Translations under genes and position numbers: made by a program
Assembly: GCF_031432425.1 (NCBI RefSeq)
Contig: NZ_JAVKPH010000004.1
Coordinates: 1 to 64,000, forward strand
Reading direction: 5' to 3'
DNA: 64,000 nucleotides
Origin: Ruixingdingia sedimenti
GTDB taxonomy: Bacteria; Pseudomonadota; Alphaproteobacteria; Rhodobacterales; Rhodobacteraceae
Notes under the pieces: generated by a model
What the model was told of the DNA's origin: nothing
What the model saw: the letters and a program-made list of their open reading frames with translations, nothing else
Databases searched by the model: none
Part shown: piece by piece, positions 34,019-43,110 of the stretch
Numbering within the stretch: position 1 is the first letter of the stretch
Layout: each line of letters opens with the position of its first letter

Positions 34019-35110
34019 ATGACCTCGATGGACCCCGCCGCCCTTCCCGAAGACGATCCCGCCGTCATCGCCGCCAATGTCGCGCGGCTGAAAATCCTCA
34101 TCGCCCGGCTGGAGCCGTGGTTCGCCCTGCTGGGGCTGGCCTGGCTCGCGCCGCTGTGGCGGCTGATGCTGGGCGATGCGCCGCGGGTGCAGTTGCGCGC
34201 GATCTGGCGCACGCTGCTGGTGCCGCTGCTGGCGATCGTGGCCTTCCTCGCGCTCTGGGCCACGCTTGCGCCGCGGGTGGAAACCTCGCTGGGGGCGATC
34301 CCGGGGCCCGCGCAGGTCTGGCAGCAGGTGGGCGTGCTGCGCGCCGATGCGCAGGCCGAACGCGCGCGCGAGGCGGCGTTCTACGAACGGCAGGCGGAAC
34401 GCAACGCCGAACTGGTCGCCGCCGGCAAGGCGGACGAGGTGCGCAACCGCAGCTATGCGGGCAAGCCTACCTATGTGGACCAGATCCTGACCTCGCTCAG
34501 GACCGTGTTCGCGGGCTTCGTGCTGGCCGCGCTGGTGGCGGTGCCGCTGGGCATCCTTGCGGGCCTGTCGTCCACGGCCAATGCGGCGCTGTCGCCGCTG
34601 ATCCAGGTGTTCCGGCCGGTGTCGCCGCTTGCGTGGCTGCCGATCGTGACGATGACCGTCTCGGCGCTTTATGCCGGGGGCGAGGGGGCCCTGCCGCGCA
34701 GCTTCGTGGTGTCGGCGGTGACGGTGATGCTGTGTTCGCTCTGGCCGACGCTGATCAACACCGCGCTGGGCGTGGCCAGCATCGACCGGGATCTGGTCAA
34801 TGTCGGCCGGGTGCTGAAGCTGGGCCTGTGGACGCGGATCACCCGGCTGGTGCTGCCCTCGGCGCTGCCGCTGATCTTTGCCGGGCTGCGGCTGTCGCTG
34901 GGCGTGGGCTGGATGGTGCTGATCGCGGCAGAGATGCTGAGCCAGAACCCCGGCCTCGGCAAGTTCGTCTGGGACGAGTTCCAGAACGGATCCTCCGACA
35001 GCCTGGCGCGGATCATGGTGGCGGTGCTGACCATCGGCATCATCGGGCTGCTGCTGGACCGGGTGATGGTCGCGTTGCAGACGCTGCTGACCTTCGACGG
35101 GCGGGGGTGA
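34019..35110 (+). CDS. nrtB: Nitrate ABC transporter permease NrtB
   Basis: A 363-residue permease with about six helices and the EAA-like cytoplasmic loop (ASIDRDLVNVGRVLKLGLWTRITRLVLPSALPLIFAGLRL). The N-terminal 140 residues form a long, charged extension (RAREAAFYERQAERNAELVAAGKADEVRNRSYAGKPTYVDQ), as in other NrtB/SsuC-like proteins with an extra coiled segment. It starts 42 bp after nrtA and overlaps the next ATPase gene region (GTGA). Confidence 0.9.
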   Translation: MTSMDPAALPEDDPAVIAANVARLKILIARLEPWFALLGLAWLAPLWRLMLGDAPRVQLRAIWRTLLVPLLAIVAFLALWATLAPRVETSLGAIPGPAQVWQQVGVLRADAQAERAREAAFYERQAERNAELVAAGKADEVRNRSYAGKPTYVDQILTSLRTVFAGFVLAALVAVPLGILAGLSSTANAALSPLIQVFRPVSPLAWLPIVTMTVSALYAGGEGALPRSFVVSAVTVMLCSLWPTLINTALGVASIDRDLVNVGRVLKLGLWTRITRLVLPSALPLIFAGLRLSLGVGWMVLIAAEMLSQNPGLGKFVWDEFQNGSSDSLARIMVAVLTIGIIGLLLDRVMVALQTLLTFDGRG

Positions 35111-35112
35111 TC

Positions 35113-36792
35113 ATGGCCATTCTCGAATTCAGGAACGTCTGCAAGGGGTTCGGCGCGGGTGCGGCGCGATCCGAGGTGCTGCGCAACATCGACCTGACGG
35201 TGGCGGAGGGCGAGTTTCTGGCCATCCTCGGTTTCTCGGGCACCGGCAAGACGACGCTGATAAGCCTGATGGCCGGGCTTGCCGCACCCGACCGGGGCGA
35301 GGTGCTGTTCCGCGGCGCACCCGTGACGGGGCCGGGGCCGGAACGGGGGCTGGTGTTCCAGTCGTATTCGCTGATGCCCTGGCTGACGGTGGCGGGGAAT
35401 GTCGCGCTGGCCGTCGATGCGGTGCACGGGCAGCGGCCCCGGGCCGAACGCGCGGCGATGGTGGCGGAATATGTCGCCATGGTGGGCCTGTCGCATGCCG
35501 CCGCCCGCCGCCCGGCGGAACTGTCGGGGGGCATGCGGCAGCGCGTGGCGGTTGCCCGGGCGCTGGCGATGGAACCGCAGGTCCTGCTGATGGACGAACC
35601 CCTGTCGGCGCTGGACGCCATGACCCGCGCCGGGCTGGCCGACGAGATCGAGGGGATCTGGCGGCGCGACCGGCGCACCGCGGTGCTGATCACCAACGAC
35701 GTGGACGAGGCCATCGTGCTGGCCGACCGGATCGTGATCCTGAACCCCGACGGCACCCTGGGGCGCGATTTCGCCGTGGCGCTGGACCGGCCGCGCGACC
35801 GGGGCGCCCTGAACGGCGACGCCGCCTTCCAGCGCCTGCGCGCGGCGGTGACGGCGGAACTGATACAGGCCGGGCGCGCGTCGGGGGCAGGGGCCGGGAC
35901 GGTGCGGCACCTGCCCCTGCTGACGCCCCGCCATGCGCTGCCCCGCGCCTATGCGCAGGCCGCGGCCGGCCCGATCGACGGCCGCTATCTGCACTATTCG
36001 CAACTGTCCAAGGTCTATGACACGCCGAAAGGGCCGCTGACGGTGGTGGAGAATTTCGACCTCAGGCTGAAGAAGGGCGAATTCGTCAGCCTGATCGGCC
36101 ATTCCGGCTGCGGCAAGTCCACCGTCCTGTCGATGACCGCGGGGCTGACGGGCGTGTCCTCGGGCGCGATCAAGCTGGACGGATATGCCGTGGAGGGCGC
36201 GGACCCCGAACGCGCGGTGGTGTTTCAGGCGCCCTCGCTGTTTCCCTGGCTGACGGCGCGGGAAAACGTCGCGCTCGGGGTGGATCGCGTCTATCCGGCC
36301 GCCAGCCGGGCCGAACGGCAGGAGGTGGTGGAATACTACCTCGAACGGGTGGGTCTTGGCGATGCGATGCACCGGCTGGCGGCGGATCTGTCGAACGGGA
36401 TGCGCCAGCGGGTGGGTATCGCGCGGGCCTTCGCGCTGTCGCCCAAGCTGCTGCTGCTGGATGAACCCTTCGGGATGCTCGACAGCCTGACCCGGTGGGA
36501 CCTTCAGGATGTGCTGATGGAGGTCTGGAGCCGGACGCAGGTCACCGCCGTCTGCGTCACCCATGACGTGGACGAGGCGATCCTGCTGGCCGACCGGGTG
36601 GTGATGATGACCAACGGCCCCCGCGCCACCATCGGCCGGATCGCCACGGTGGACCTGCCGCGCCCGCGAAGCCGCCGGGCGATGCTCGACCACCCCGACT
36701 ACTGGCGCCACCGGGCCGAGATCCTGGATTTCCTGCACGACCACGCCCACGGGCCCGCCGCGGCCCCCGCGAAAACAGAGGAGGCAGCATGA
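35113..36792 (+). CDS. Fused double ATP-binding protein of the nitrate transporter (NrtCD)
   Basis: A 559-residue protein with two complete ABC ATPase domains. Domain 1 (1-250): Walker A GFSGTGKT (40-47), signature LSGGMRQR, Walker B VLLMDEP. Domain 2 (about 300-540): Walker A GHSGCGKS (329-336), signature LSNGMRQR, Walker B LLLLDEP. A linker of about 50 residues joins them. Usually NrtC/NrtD are separate genes, and cyanobacterial NrtC carries an NrtA-like tail instead. Start is ATG 35113; GTG 35107 overlapping the nrtB stop is also possible. The first domain has IT NDVDE where His of the H-loop is expected (LITNDVDEA), so it may hydrolyse ATP poorly; the second has VTHDVDEA. Confidence 0.88.
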   Translation: MAILEFRNVCKGFGAGAARSEVLRNIDLTVAEGEFLAILGFSGTGKTTLISLMAGLAAPDRGEVLFRGAPVTGPGPERGLVFQSYSLMPWLTVAGNVALAVDAVHGQRPRAERAAMVAEYVAMVGLSHAAARRPAELSGGMRQRVAVARALAMEPQVLLMDEPLSALDAMTRAGLADEIEGIWRRDRRTAVLITNDVDEAIVLADRIVILNPDGTLGRDFAVALDRPRDRGALNGDAAFQRLRAAVTAELIQAGRASGAGAGTVRHLPLLTPRHALPRAYAQAAAGPIDGRYLHYSQLSKVYDTPKGPLTVVENFDLRLKKGEFVSLIGHSGCGKSTVLSMTAGLTGVSSGAIKLDGYAVEGADPERAVVFQAPSLFPWLTARENVALGVDRVYPAASRAERQEVVEYYLERVGLGDAMHRLAADLSNGMRQRVGIARAFALSPKLLLLDEPFGMLDSLTRWDLQDVLMEVWSRTQVTAVCVTHDVDEAILLADRVVMMTNGPRATIGRIATVDLPRPRSRRAMLDHPDYWRHRAEILDFLHDHAHGPAAAPAKTEEAA

Positions 36793-39224
36793 TGGCCAGA
36801 CGGCTTGTGGTGATCGGGGCCGGCATGGCCTCGGGGCGGATGCTGGAACATCTGCTGGACGGGGGCGGGGACGGCTGGGACGTGACCCTGTTCAACGCCG
36901 AACCGCGCGGCAACTACAACCGGCTGATGCTGTCGCCGGTGCTGTCGGGCGAAAAGACCTATGCGGAAATCGTCACCCATGATGCGGACTGGTACGCCGC
37001 CCGCGGCATCGACTGCCGCTTCGGCGAGCCGGTGGTGAAGATCGACCGCGCGAACCGGGTGGTCCGGTCCAGCGCAGGCGGCGTGCCCTATGACGCGCTG
37101 GTGATCGCGACCGGATCGGCGCCCTTCATCATCCCGGTGCCGGGCAAGGACCTGCCCGGGGTCTGCACCTATCGCGATCTGGAAGATACCAACGCCATGA
37201 TCGCCGCCGCGAAACCGGGCGCCACGGCGGTGGTGATCGGCGGCGGCCTTCTGGGGCTGGAGGCGGCGGCGGGCATGGCCGCGCGCGGGGCAGAGGTGAC
37301 GGTGATCCACCTGATGGGCCATCTGATGGAACGCCAGCTGGACCCCGCGGCGGGCTATCTGTTGCAGAAGGATCTGGAACGCCGGGGCATCCGGGTCCAC
37401 TGCCGGGGGGCGACCAAGGCGATCCTCGGGCATGGCCGGGCAGAGGCGGTGCTGCTGGAAGACGGCACCGTCTATCCCGCCGATCTGGTCTGCATGGCCG
37501 TGGGCATCCGCCCCGAGGTGCGCCTTGCCACCGACGCGCATCTGGAGGTGAACCGCGGCATCGTGGTGGACGACGCGATGCGCACCTCCGACCCTGCGAT
37601 CTTTGCCCTTGGCGAATGCGTGGAACATCGCGGGCAGCTTTTCGGCCTCGTCGCGCCGCTCTACGATCAGGCGAAGGTGCTGGCCGATGCGCTGAACGGG
37701 GCCGAGGCCGCCTTCCGCCCCGTGCAGACCGCGACCCGGCTGAAGGTCACGGGGGTGGACCTGTTCAGCGCGGGCGATTTCACTGACGCGCCGGGGCGCG
37801 AGGACATCGTGTTCCGCGATCCGGGCCGGGGCGTCTACAAGCGCCTGATCCTAGAGGGAGAGCGGCTGGTCGGCGCGGTGATGTATGGCGATACCGCCGA
37901 CGGGTCGTGGTTCTTCGACCAGATCCGGCAGGGCGCCGATGTGTCCGCCATCCGCGACACGCTGATCTTCGGCCCCGCCTTCGCCGCCGGGGGGGCGGCG
38001 GCGGACCCTCTGGCCGCCGTTGCAGCCTTGCCGCCTGAGGCAGAGATCTGCGGCTGCAACGGCGTCTGCAAGGGGCGGATCATGCAGGCGGTGCAGGGCG
38101 GCGCGGCGACGCTGGATGCCGTGCGCGCGCAGACCAAGGCCAGCGCCTCCTGCGGCAGTTGCACGGGGCTGGTGGAAAAGATCATGGCGCTGACCCTGGG
38201 TGAGGGGTTCAGGGCCGATGCCGACCCGCCGATGTGCCGCTGCACCGACCACACGCACGAGGATGTGCGCCGCCTGATCAAGGCGCAGCGGCTGAAATCC
38301 ATCCCGGCGGTGATGCAGGAACTGGGCTGGAAGACGGCGGGCGGCTGTGCGTCCTGCCGGCCGGCGCTGAACTATTACCTGCTGGCGGACTGGCCGCTGG
38401 ACTATCGCGACGACCGCCAGTCGCGTTTCGTCAACGAAAGGAACCACGCCAACATCCAGAAGGACGGCACCTATTCGGTCGTCCCGCGCATGTGGGGCGG
38501 CGTCACCACGCCCGCCGAACTGCGCGCCATCGCGGATGCGGCCGACAAGTTCGCGGTGCCGATGGTCAAGGTCACGGGCGGGCAGCGGATCGACCTTCTG
38601 GGCGTGCGCAAAGAGGACCTGCCCGCGATCTGGGCCGACCTGAACGCCGCCGGGATGGTGTCGGGCCACGCCTATGCCAAGGGGCTGCGCACGGTGAAAA
38701 CCTGTGTCGGCAGCGAATTCTGCCGCTTCGGCACGCAGGATTCGACCGGCCTCGGCATCCGGCTGGAAAAGCTGCTCTGGGGGTCGTGGACGCCCGCCAA
38801 GGTCAAGCTGGGCGTGTCGGGCTGCCCGCGCAACTGCGCCGAGGCGACGTGCAAGGATGTGGGCGTGGTCTGCGTCGAGTCTGGGTTCCAGATCGGCGTC
38901 GCGGGTGCGGCGGGCATGGATGTGCGGGAAACCGAACCCCTGCTGACCGTCGCCACCGCGGACGAGGCGGTCGAGGTCATCGCCGCCTTCATCCAGCTTT
39001 ACCGCGAAAACGCGCGCTACCTGCACCGCATCTACAAATGGGTCGCGGCGGTGGGGCTCGACTGGTGCCGCGCGCAGGTCGCCGACCCGGCCACGCGCCG
39101 CGCGCTTTACGACCGGTTCATGATCGGCCAGTCGGTCCACCAGAACGATCCTTGGGCCGAATATGCCGCCCGCCCGGCGGACTGGGCGCCGCTGAAAACG
39201 ATCCCGCTGGAGGCCGCCGAATGA
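36789..39224 (+). CDS. nirB: Assimilatory nitrite reductase [NAD(P)H] large subunit
   Basis: An 811-residue cytoplasmic siroheme enzyme reducing nitrite to ammonium. Order: FAD/NADH oxidoreductase domain (1-400; VVIGAGMASGRMLEHL, VVIGGGLLGLEAAAG), BFD-type [2Fe-2S] region (CGCNGVCKG and CGSCTG) with a second such domain (CRCTDHTHED, CASCRP), then the sulfite/nitrite reductase domain with the siroheme-[4Fe-4S] cysteines C639, C645, C679 and C683. It starts by ATGA overlap with the NrtCD gene and is coupled to nirD. Confidence 0.95.
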   Translation: MMARRLVVIGAGMASGRMLEHLLDGGGDGWDVTLFNAEPRGNYNRLMLSPVLSGEKTYAEIVTHDADWYAARGIDCRFGEPVVKIDRANRVVRSSAGGVPYDALVIATGSAPFIIPVPGKDLPGVCTYRDLEDTNAMIAAAKPGATAVVIGGGLLGLEAAAGMAARGAEVTVIHLMGHLMERQLDPAAGYLLQKDLERRGIRVHCRGATKAILGHGRAEAVLLEDGTVYPADLVCMAVGIRPEVRLATDAHLEVNRGIVVDDAMRTSDPAIFALGECVEHRGQLFGLVAPLYDQAKVLADALNGAEAAFRPVQTATRLKVTGVDLFSAGDFTDAPGREDIVFRDPGRGVYKRLILEGERLVGAVMYGDTADGSWFFDQIRQGADVSAIRDTLIFGPAFAAGGAAADPLAAVAALPPEAEICGCNGVCKGRIMQAVQGGAATLDAVRAQTKASASCGSCTGLVEKIMALTLGEGFRADADPPMCRCTDHTHEDVRRLIKAQRLKSIPAVMQELGWKTAGGCASCRPALNYYLLADWPLDYRDDRQSRFVNERNHANIQKDGTYSVVPRMWGGVTTPAELRAIADAADKFAVPMVKVTGGQRIDLLGVRKEDLPAIWADLNAAGMVSGHAYAKGLRTVKTCVGSEFCRFGTQDSTGLGIRLEKLLWGSWTPAKVKLGVSGCPRNCAEATCKDVGVVCVESGFQIGVAGAAGMDVRETEPLLTVATADEAVEVIAAFIQLYRENARYLHRIYKWVAAVGLDWCRAQVADPATRRALYDRFMIGQSVHQNDPWAEYAARPADWAPLKTIPLEAAE

Positions 39225-39565
39225 ACAGCATGGCCGCAAGCTGGATCGAGATCGGCCTTCTGTCCGACATTCCCCCGCAGGGCGCGCGGGTGGTCAGGAC
39301 GCCGCGGGGCTGCATCGCGGTGTTCCGCACCGCGGGCGACCGGGTCTTCGCCCTGAACGACCGCTGCCCCCACAAGGGCGGGCCGCTGTCCGAAGGGATC
39401 GTGCATGGCGAGGCCGTGACCTGCCCGCTGCACAACTGGGTTTTCGACATGAATTCGGGGCAGGCGCAGGGGGCCGACGAAGGCGCCGTCGCCACCTTTC
39501 CCGCCCGGGTCGAGGGGGGGCGCGTCTTTCTGGACCTGTCGTCCCGCGGGCGGAACGGGGGCTAG
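39221..39565 (+). CDS. nirD: Nitrite reductase small subunit (Rieske-type NirD)
   Basis: A 114-residue Rieske-fold protein. Unlike many enterobacterial NirD, it keeps all cluster ligands: C49 and H51 (CPHKGGPL) and C68 and H71 (CPLHNW), so a [2Fe-2S] centre is likely. This is the type named NasG in Paracoccus, where it links the nitrite and nitrate reductases to the NADH-oxidising subunit. Overlaps nirB by ATGA; nasA follows after 6 bp. Confidence 0.92.
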   Translation: MNSMAASWIEIGLLSDIPPQGARVVRTPRGCIAVFRTAGDRVFALNDRCPHKGGPLSEGIVHGEAVTCPLHNWVFDMNSGQAQGADEGAVATFPARVEGGRVFLDLSSRGRNGG

Positions 39566-39571
39566 GCGGCG

Positions 39572-42175
39572 ATGGGTGAAATCCGCAGCACCTGCCCCTA
39601 TTGCGGGGTGGGCTGTGGCGTGCTGCTGCGCGCCACCGCAACCGGGGTCGAGGTGCGGGGCGACCCGGACCACCCGGCCAACCGCGGCAGGCTCTGTTCC
39701 AAGGGCGCGGCGCTGGCCGAAACGGTGGGGCCCGAGGGGCGGCTGCTGGCGCCGATGATCGGCGAGCGTGCGGCGGATTGGGACGAGGCGCTGGATCTGG
39801 TCGCCGCGCGGTTCCGCCGGACGATCGCGGACCACGGGCCGGATGCGGTGGCCTTCTACGTCTCGGGCCAGTGCCTGACCGAGGATTACTATGTCGCGAA
39901 CAAGCTGATGAAGGGCTTCATCGGCAGCGCCAATATCGACACCAATTCGCGGCTCTGCATGGCCTCTGCCGTGGCCGGGCACCGCCGCGCCTTCGGCACC
40001 GATACCGTGCCGGGGCTCTATGAGGATTTCGAACTGGCCGATGTGGTGGTGCTGGTCGGGTCCAACATGGCCTGGTGCCACCCGGTGCTGTTCCAGCGCC
40101 TGATGGCGGCGCGCGCGGCGCGGGGCACCCGCGTGGTGGTGATCGACCCGCGCCGCACCCCGACCTGCGACAGCGCCGACCTGCACCTGCCCATCGCACC
40201 CGGGGGCGATGCGGCGCTGTTCAACCTCGCGCTGGCAGAGGCCGCGCGGCGCGGGCTGCTGGATCGCGACCGCCTGCGCAATATCGAGGGGGTCGAGGCC
40301 GCGCTGGCCGCCGCACGGGCGACCGACCCGGGCCTGACCGGGCTCGGCCCGCAGCAACTGGCGGCCTTCTTCGACCTGTGGCTGGGGGCCGAAAAGGTCG
40401 TCACCGCCTGGTCCATGGGCATCAACCAGTCCGACACCGGCACCGACAAGGTGAACGCGATCCTGAACCTGCATCTGGCCACCGGCCGCATCGGCAAGCC
40501 CGGCGCGGGGCCGTTCAGCCTGACCGGACAGCCCAATGCGATGGGCGGGCGCGAGGTCGGGGGGCTGTCCAACATGCTGGCCTGCCACCTGAATATCGAG
40601 GACGCCGCCCACCGCGCCGCCGTGCGCGGTTTCTGGGCCGCGCCCGCATTGGCCGAAAGGCCGGGGCTGAAGGCGGTGGATCTGTTCCGCGCGGTGGGCG
40701 ACGGCCGCATCAAGGCGCTGTGGATCATGTGCACCAATCCGGTCGTGTCGATGCCGCAGGCCGACCGGGTGGCGCAGGCCATCGCCGGTTGCGATTTCGT
40801 CGTGGTGTCCGACATGATGGCCGAAACCGATACGATGCGGCTGGCCCATGTGCGCCTGCCCGCCGCCGGCTGGGGCGAAAAGGACGGCACCGTCACCAAT
40901 TCCGAACGCCGGATCAGCCGCCAGCGCCCGTTCCGCGCCCCCCCGGGGCAGGCGCGGGCGGACTGGTGGCAGATGGCGCAGGTCGCGCGGCGGATGGGCT
41001 TTGCCGGCTTCGACTGGGACCATCCGGCGCAGATATTCGCCGAACACGCGGCGCTGTCGGGGGTGGCGGGGGCGCTCGGGTCCGATTTCGACATTTCGGA
41101 CCATGCGGGGATCACGCGGGCGGGCTATGACGCGCTGGCGCCTTTCGTCTGGCCCGCAAATGCGCACCGGCGGGGCGGGCGCTTCTTCGCGGACGGGCGC
41201 TTTCACCACCCGGACGGCCGGGCGCGGATGATCGCCGTCGCCCCGCAGGCGGTGGCCGGGCCGATGATCCTGAACACCGGCCGCGTCCGCGACCATTGGC
41301 ACACGATGAGCCGCACCGGCCTGTCCCCCCGCCTGAACCAGCACATGGCGGAACCCTATCTGGAGGTCCATCCCGACGACGCCCGCCGCCTGGGGCTGGA
41401 ACCCGATGGCCTCGCGCGGGTGGCGGGGCAGGGGCGCGCGGCGCTGCTGCGGGTGCTGGTGTCGGACCGCGTGGCGCCGGGCCAGCCCTTCGCCCCCATC
41501 CACTGGACGGGTGAAACCGCCGCGCAGGGCCGCATCGGCGCGGTGGTCGAAGGGGCGGCCGATCCCGTCTCGGGCCAGCCGGCGCTGAAATCCGGCGCGG
41601 TCGCGGTCGCGCCCTTCGTACCCGCCTGGTTCGGCTATGCGGTTGCGGCGCGGCCCTTCCGCCCCGATTGCGCCTATTGGGCGCGCGCCGCCCATGCCCG
41701 CGGCATGACCGCCGAACTGGCGGGCGGCCATATCCCCGCCGATTGGGAGGCTGCGGCCCGCAGGCTGTTCGGGCTGGGGCCGGGGCTGCAGGCGCAGGTC
41801 TATGCCGATCCGTCCCGCGGCCGCACCCGGCTGGCCTTCATCGACGGGGGGGCGCTGGTCGCCGCACTTTTCGTCGACCGCGCGCCGGTGGCGGTTTCCC
41901 GCGCCCATGTCGCCGCCCTGCTGGGCGAACCCGCCGGCCCCGCGCTGCTGTCGGGCCGCCCGGGGGCCGACCGCCCCGACCCCGGCCCCACGGTCTGCGC
42001 CTGCCTTGCGGTCGGGCTGAACACCATCGCCGCCGCCATCGCCAGCGGCGCCTGCCCCACCGTCGCCGCCCTTGGCGACAGCCTCGGGGCGGGCACCAGT
42101 TGCGGGGCCTGCCGCCCGGAACTCGCCGCCCTGATCGCCCGCCACGCCCCCCTGCCGAAGGAAGCCGCCGAATGA
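39572..42175 (+). CDS. nasA: Assimilatory nitrate reductase, molybdopterin subunit
   Basis: An 867-residue cytoplasmic Mo-bisMGD enzyme reducing nitrate to nitrite. The N-terminal [4Fe-4S] motif is C8-x2-C11-x3-C15 plus RLCSKG. Mo-pterin segments follow (SNMAWCHPVLFQR, GINQSDTGTDKVNAILNLHLATGRIGKPGAGPFS split over the domain; MLACHLNIEDA). The C-terminus (about 810-860) is a BFD-type [2Fe-2S] domain: CACLAVG and GTSCGACRPEL. This domain likely receives electrons directly from the NirB/NirD electron chain, as there is no NasC-like flavoprotein in the operon. Confidence 0.95.
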   Translation: MGEIRSTCPYCGVGCGVLLRATATGVEVRGDPDHPANRGRLCSKGAALAETVGPEGRLLAPMIGERAADWDEALDLVAARFRRTIADHGPDAVAFYVSGQCLTEDYYVANKLMKGFIGSANIDTNSRLCMASAVAGHRRAFGTDTVPGLYEDFELADVVVLVGSNMAWCHPVLFQRLMAARAARGTRVVVIDPRRTPTCDSADLHLPIAPGGDAALFNLALAEAARRGLLDRDRLRNIEGVEAALAAARATDPGLTGLGPQQLAAFFDLWLGAEKVVTAWSMGINQSDTGTDKVNAILNLHLATGRIGKPGAGPFSLTGQPNAMGGREVGGLSNMLACHLNIEDAAHRAAVRGFWAAPALAERPGLKAVDLFRAVGDGRIKALWIMCTNPVVSMPQADRVAQAIAGCDFVVVSDMMAETDTMRLAHVRLPAAGWGEKDGTVTNSERRISRQRPFRAPPGQARADWWQMAQVARRMGFAGFDWDHPAQIFAEHAALSGVAGALGSDFDISDHAGITRAGYDALAPFVWPANAHRRGGRFFADGRFHHPDGRARMIAVAPQAVAGPMILNTGRVRDHWHTMSRTGLSPRLNQHMAEPYLEVHPDDARRLGLEPDGLARVAGQGRAALLRVLVSDRVAPGQPFAPIHWTGETAAQGRIGAVVEGAADPVSGQPALKSGAVAVAPFVPAWFGYAVAARPFRPDCAYWARAAHARGMTAELAGGHIPADWEAAARRLFGLGPGLQAQVYADPSRGRTRLAFIDGGALVAALFVDRAPVAVSRAHVAALLGEPAGPALLSGRPGADRPDPGPTVCACLAVGLNTIAAAIASGACPTVAALGDSLGAGTSCGACRPELAALIARHAPLPKEAAE

Positions 42176-42987
42176 GCCTCTTGCCCGATCCGAACCGGAT
42201 GCAGCCCGCCGCCCCGCAGACCGGCCGCCTGTCGCTGGTGGGCGCGGGGCCGGGTGCGGCCGACCTGATGACCCTGCGCGCGGTGGACCGGCTGCGGCAG
42301 GCGGATATCGTGCTGCACGACCGGCTGGTCGGGCCCGGGGTGCTGGCGCTGATCCCGCCCGGCATCCCGCGCATCGACGTGGGCAAGGAATGCGGCAGCC
42401 ACCGCTGGACGCAGGCCGCGATCGACGCGCGCATCCGCGCCGAACTGCGCCGGGGCCGCCATGTCGTGCGGCTGAAATCGGGCGATCCTTCGGTTTTCGG
42501 CCGCGCCGCCGAGGAAGTCGCCGCCGCCACCGCCGAAGGCGCACCGGCAGAGATCGTGCCCGGGATCACCGCCGCCTCCGCCGCGGCGGCCAGCCTCGGG
42601 CAGCCGCTGACCACGCGCGGGGTGGCGCAGCGGCTGATCCTCGCCACGGCGACGGGCCGCGACGGCGTGCTGGCCGAAGGGACGGGCGCGGGCTTCGGCC
42701 CGGGCGCGGCGCTCGCGCTCTACATGGGGCGGCACCGGCTGGCCGGCATCCGCGACAGCCTTCTGGCCCGCGGCGCCGATCCGGCGACGGCGGTGAGCAT
42801 CGTCACCGCCTGCAGCCTGCCCGACGAACATCGCATCACCCTGCCGCTGGCGCGGCTGGCAGAGGCCGCCACGCCCGCGGGTCCGGCGATCCTGCTGCTG
42901 CGGTGGGGGCAGGTGGTGGAGGCGGCGCCCCTTGCCCCGGCCGTGCCGCGGGCGGAGCGTGCGGTGGCCTCCGGCGGGGATATTTAG
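42172..42987 (+). CDS. cobA: Uroporphyrinogen-III C-methyltransferase (SUMT)
   Basis: A 271-residue SAM methyltransferase making precorrin-2, the precursor of the siroheme needed by NirB. Motifs: SLVGAGPGAADLMTLRAVDRL, VVRLKSGDPSVFGRAAEE, VPGITAASAAAASLGQPLTTRG and YMGRHRLAGIRD. It overlaps nasA (ATGA) and ends the nitrate operon. Its last residues and the stop (ASGGDI-stop) come from repeat family B copy 3, so the repeat has trimmed or replaced the original C-terminus. Confidence 0.93.
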   Translation: MSLLPDPNRMQPAAPQTGRLSLVGAGPGAADLMTLRAVDRLRQADIVLHDRLVGPGVLALIPPGIPRIDVGKECGSHRWTQAAIDARIRAELRRGRHVVRLKSGDPSVFGRAAEEVAAATAEGAPAEIVPGITAASAAAASLGQPLTTRGVAQRLILATATGRDGVLAEGTGAGFGPGAALALYMGRHRLAGIRDSLLARGADPATAVSIVTACSLPDEHRITLPLARLAEAATPAGPAILLLRWGQVVEAAPLAPAVPRAERAVASGGDI

Positions 42988-43087
42988 GGACAGAAAATGG
43001 ACAGGGCGCGCCCTTCTTCACTTTCTGTCTGAAAATATCCTCAGGGGGTGAATTGGCGCAGCCAAGAGGGGGCAGAATGCCCCCTGC
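42968..43087 (-). repeat. Intergenic repeat family B, copy 3
   Basis: CTCCGGCGGGGATATTTAG, GGACAGAAAATG, CACTTTCTGTC, AAAATATCCTCAGGGGG, TTGGCGCAGCCAA, GGGGGC-AGAAT-GCCCCC. The start of the repeat encodes the end of CobA. It lies between convergent cobA and bmt. Confidence 0.8.
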
Positions 43088-43110
43088 GCCACCTGACACC
43101 GGGCACCACC

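Noticed and set aside
39107..42544. A 1,145-codon open frame antisense to nasA
   Set aside because: GC-rich third positions keep antisense frames open; content is Arg/Gly/Pro-rich without domain motifs, while nasA is clearly real.
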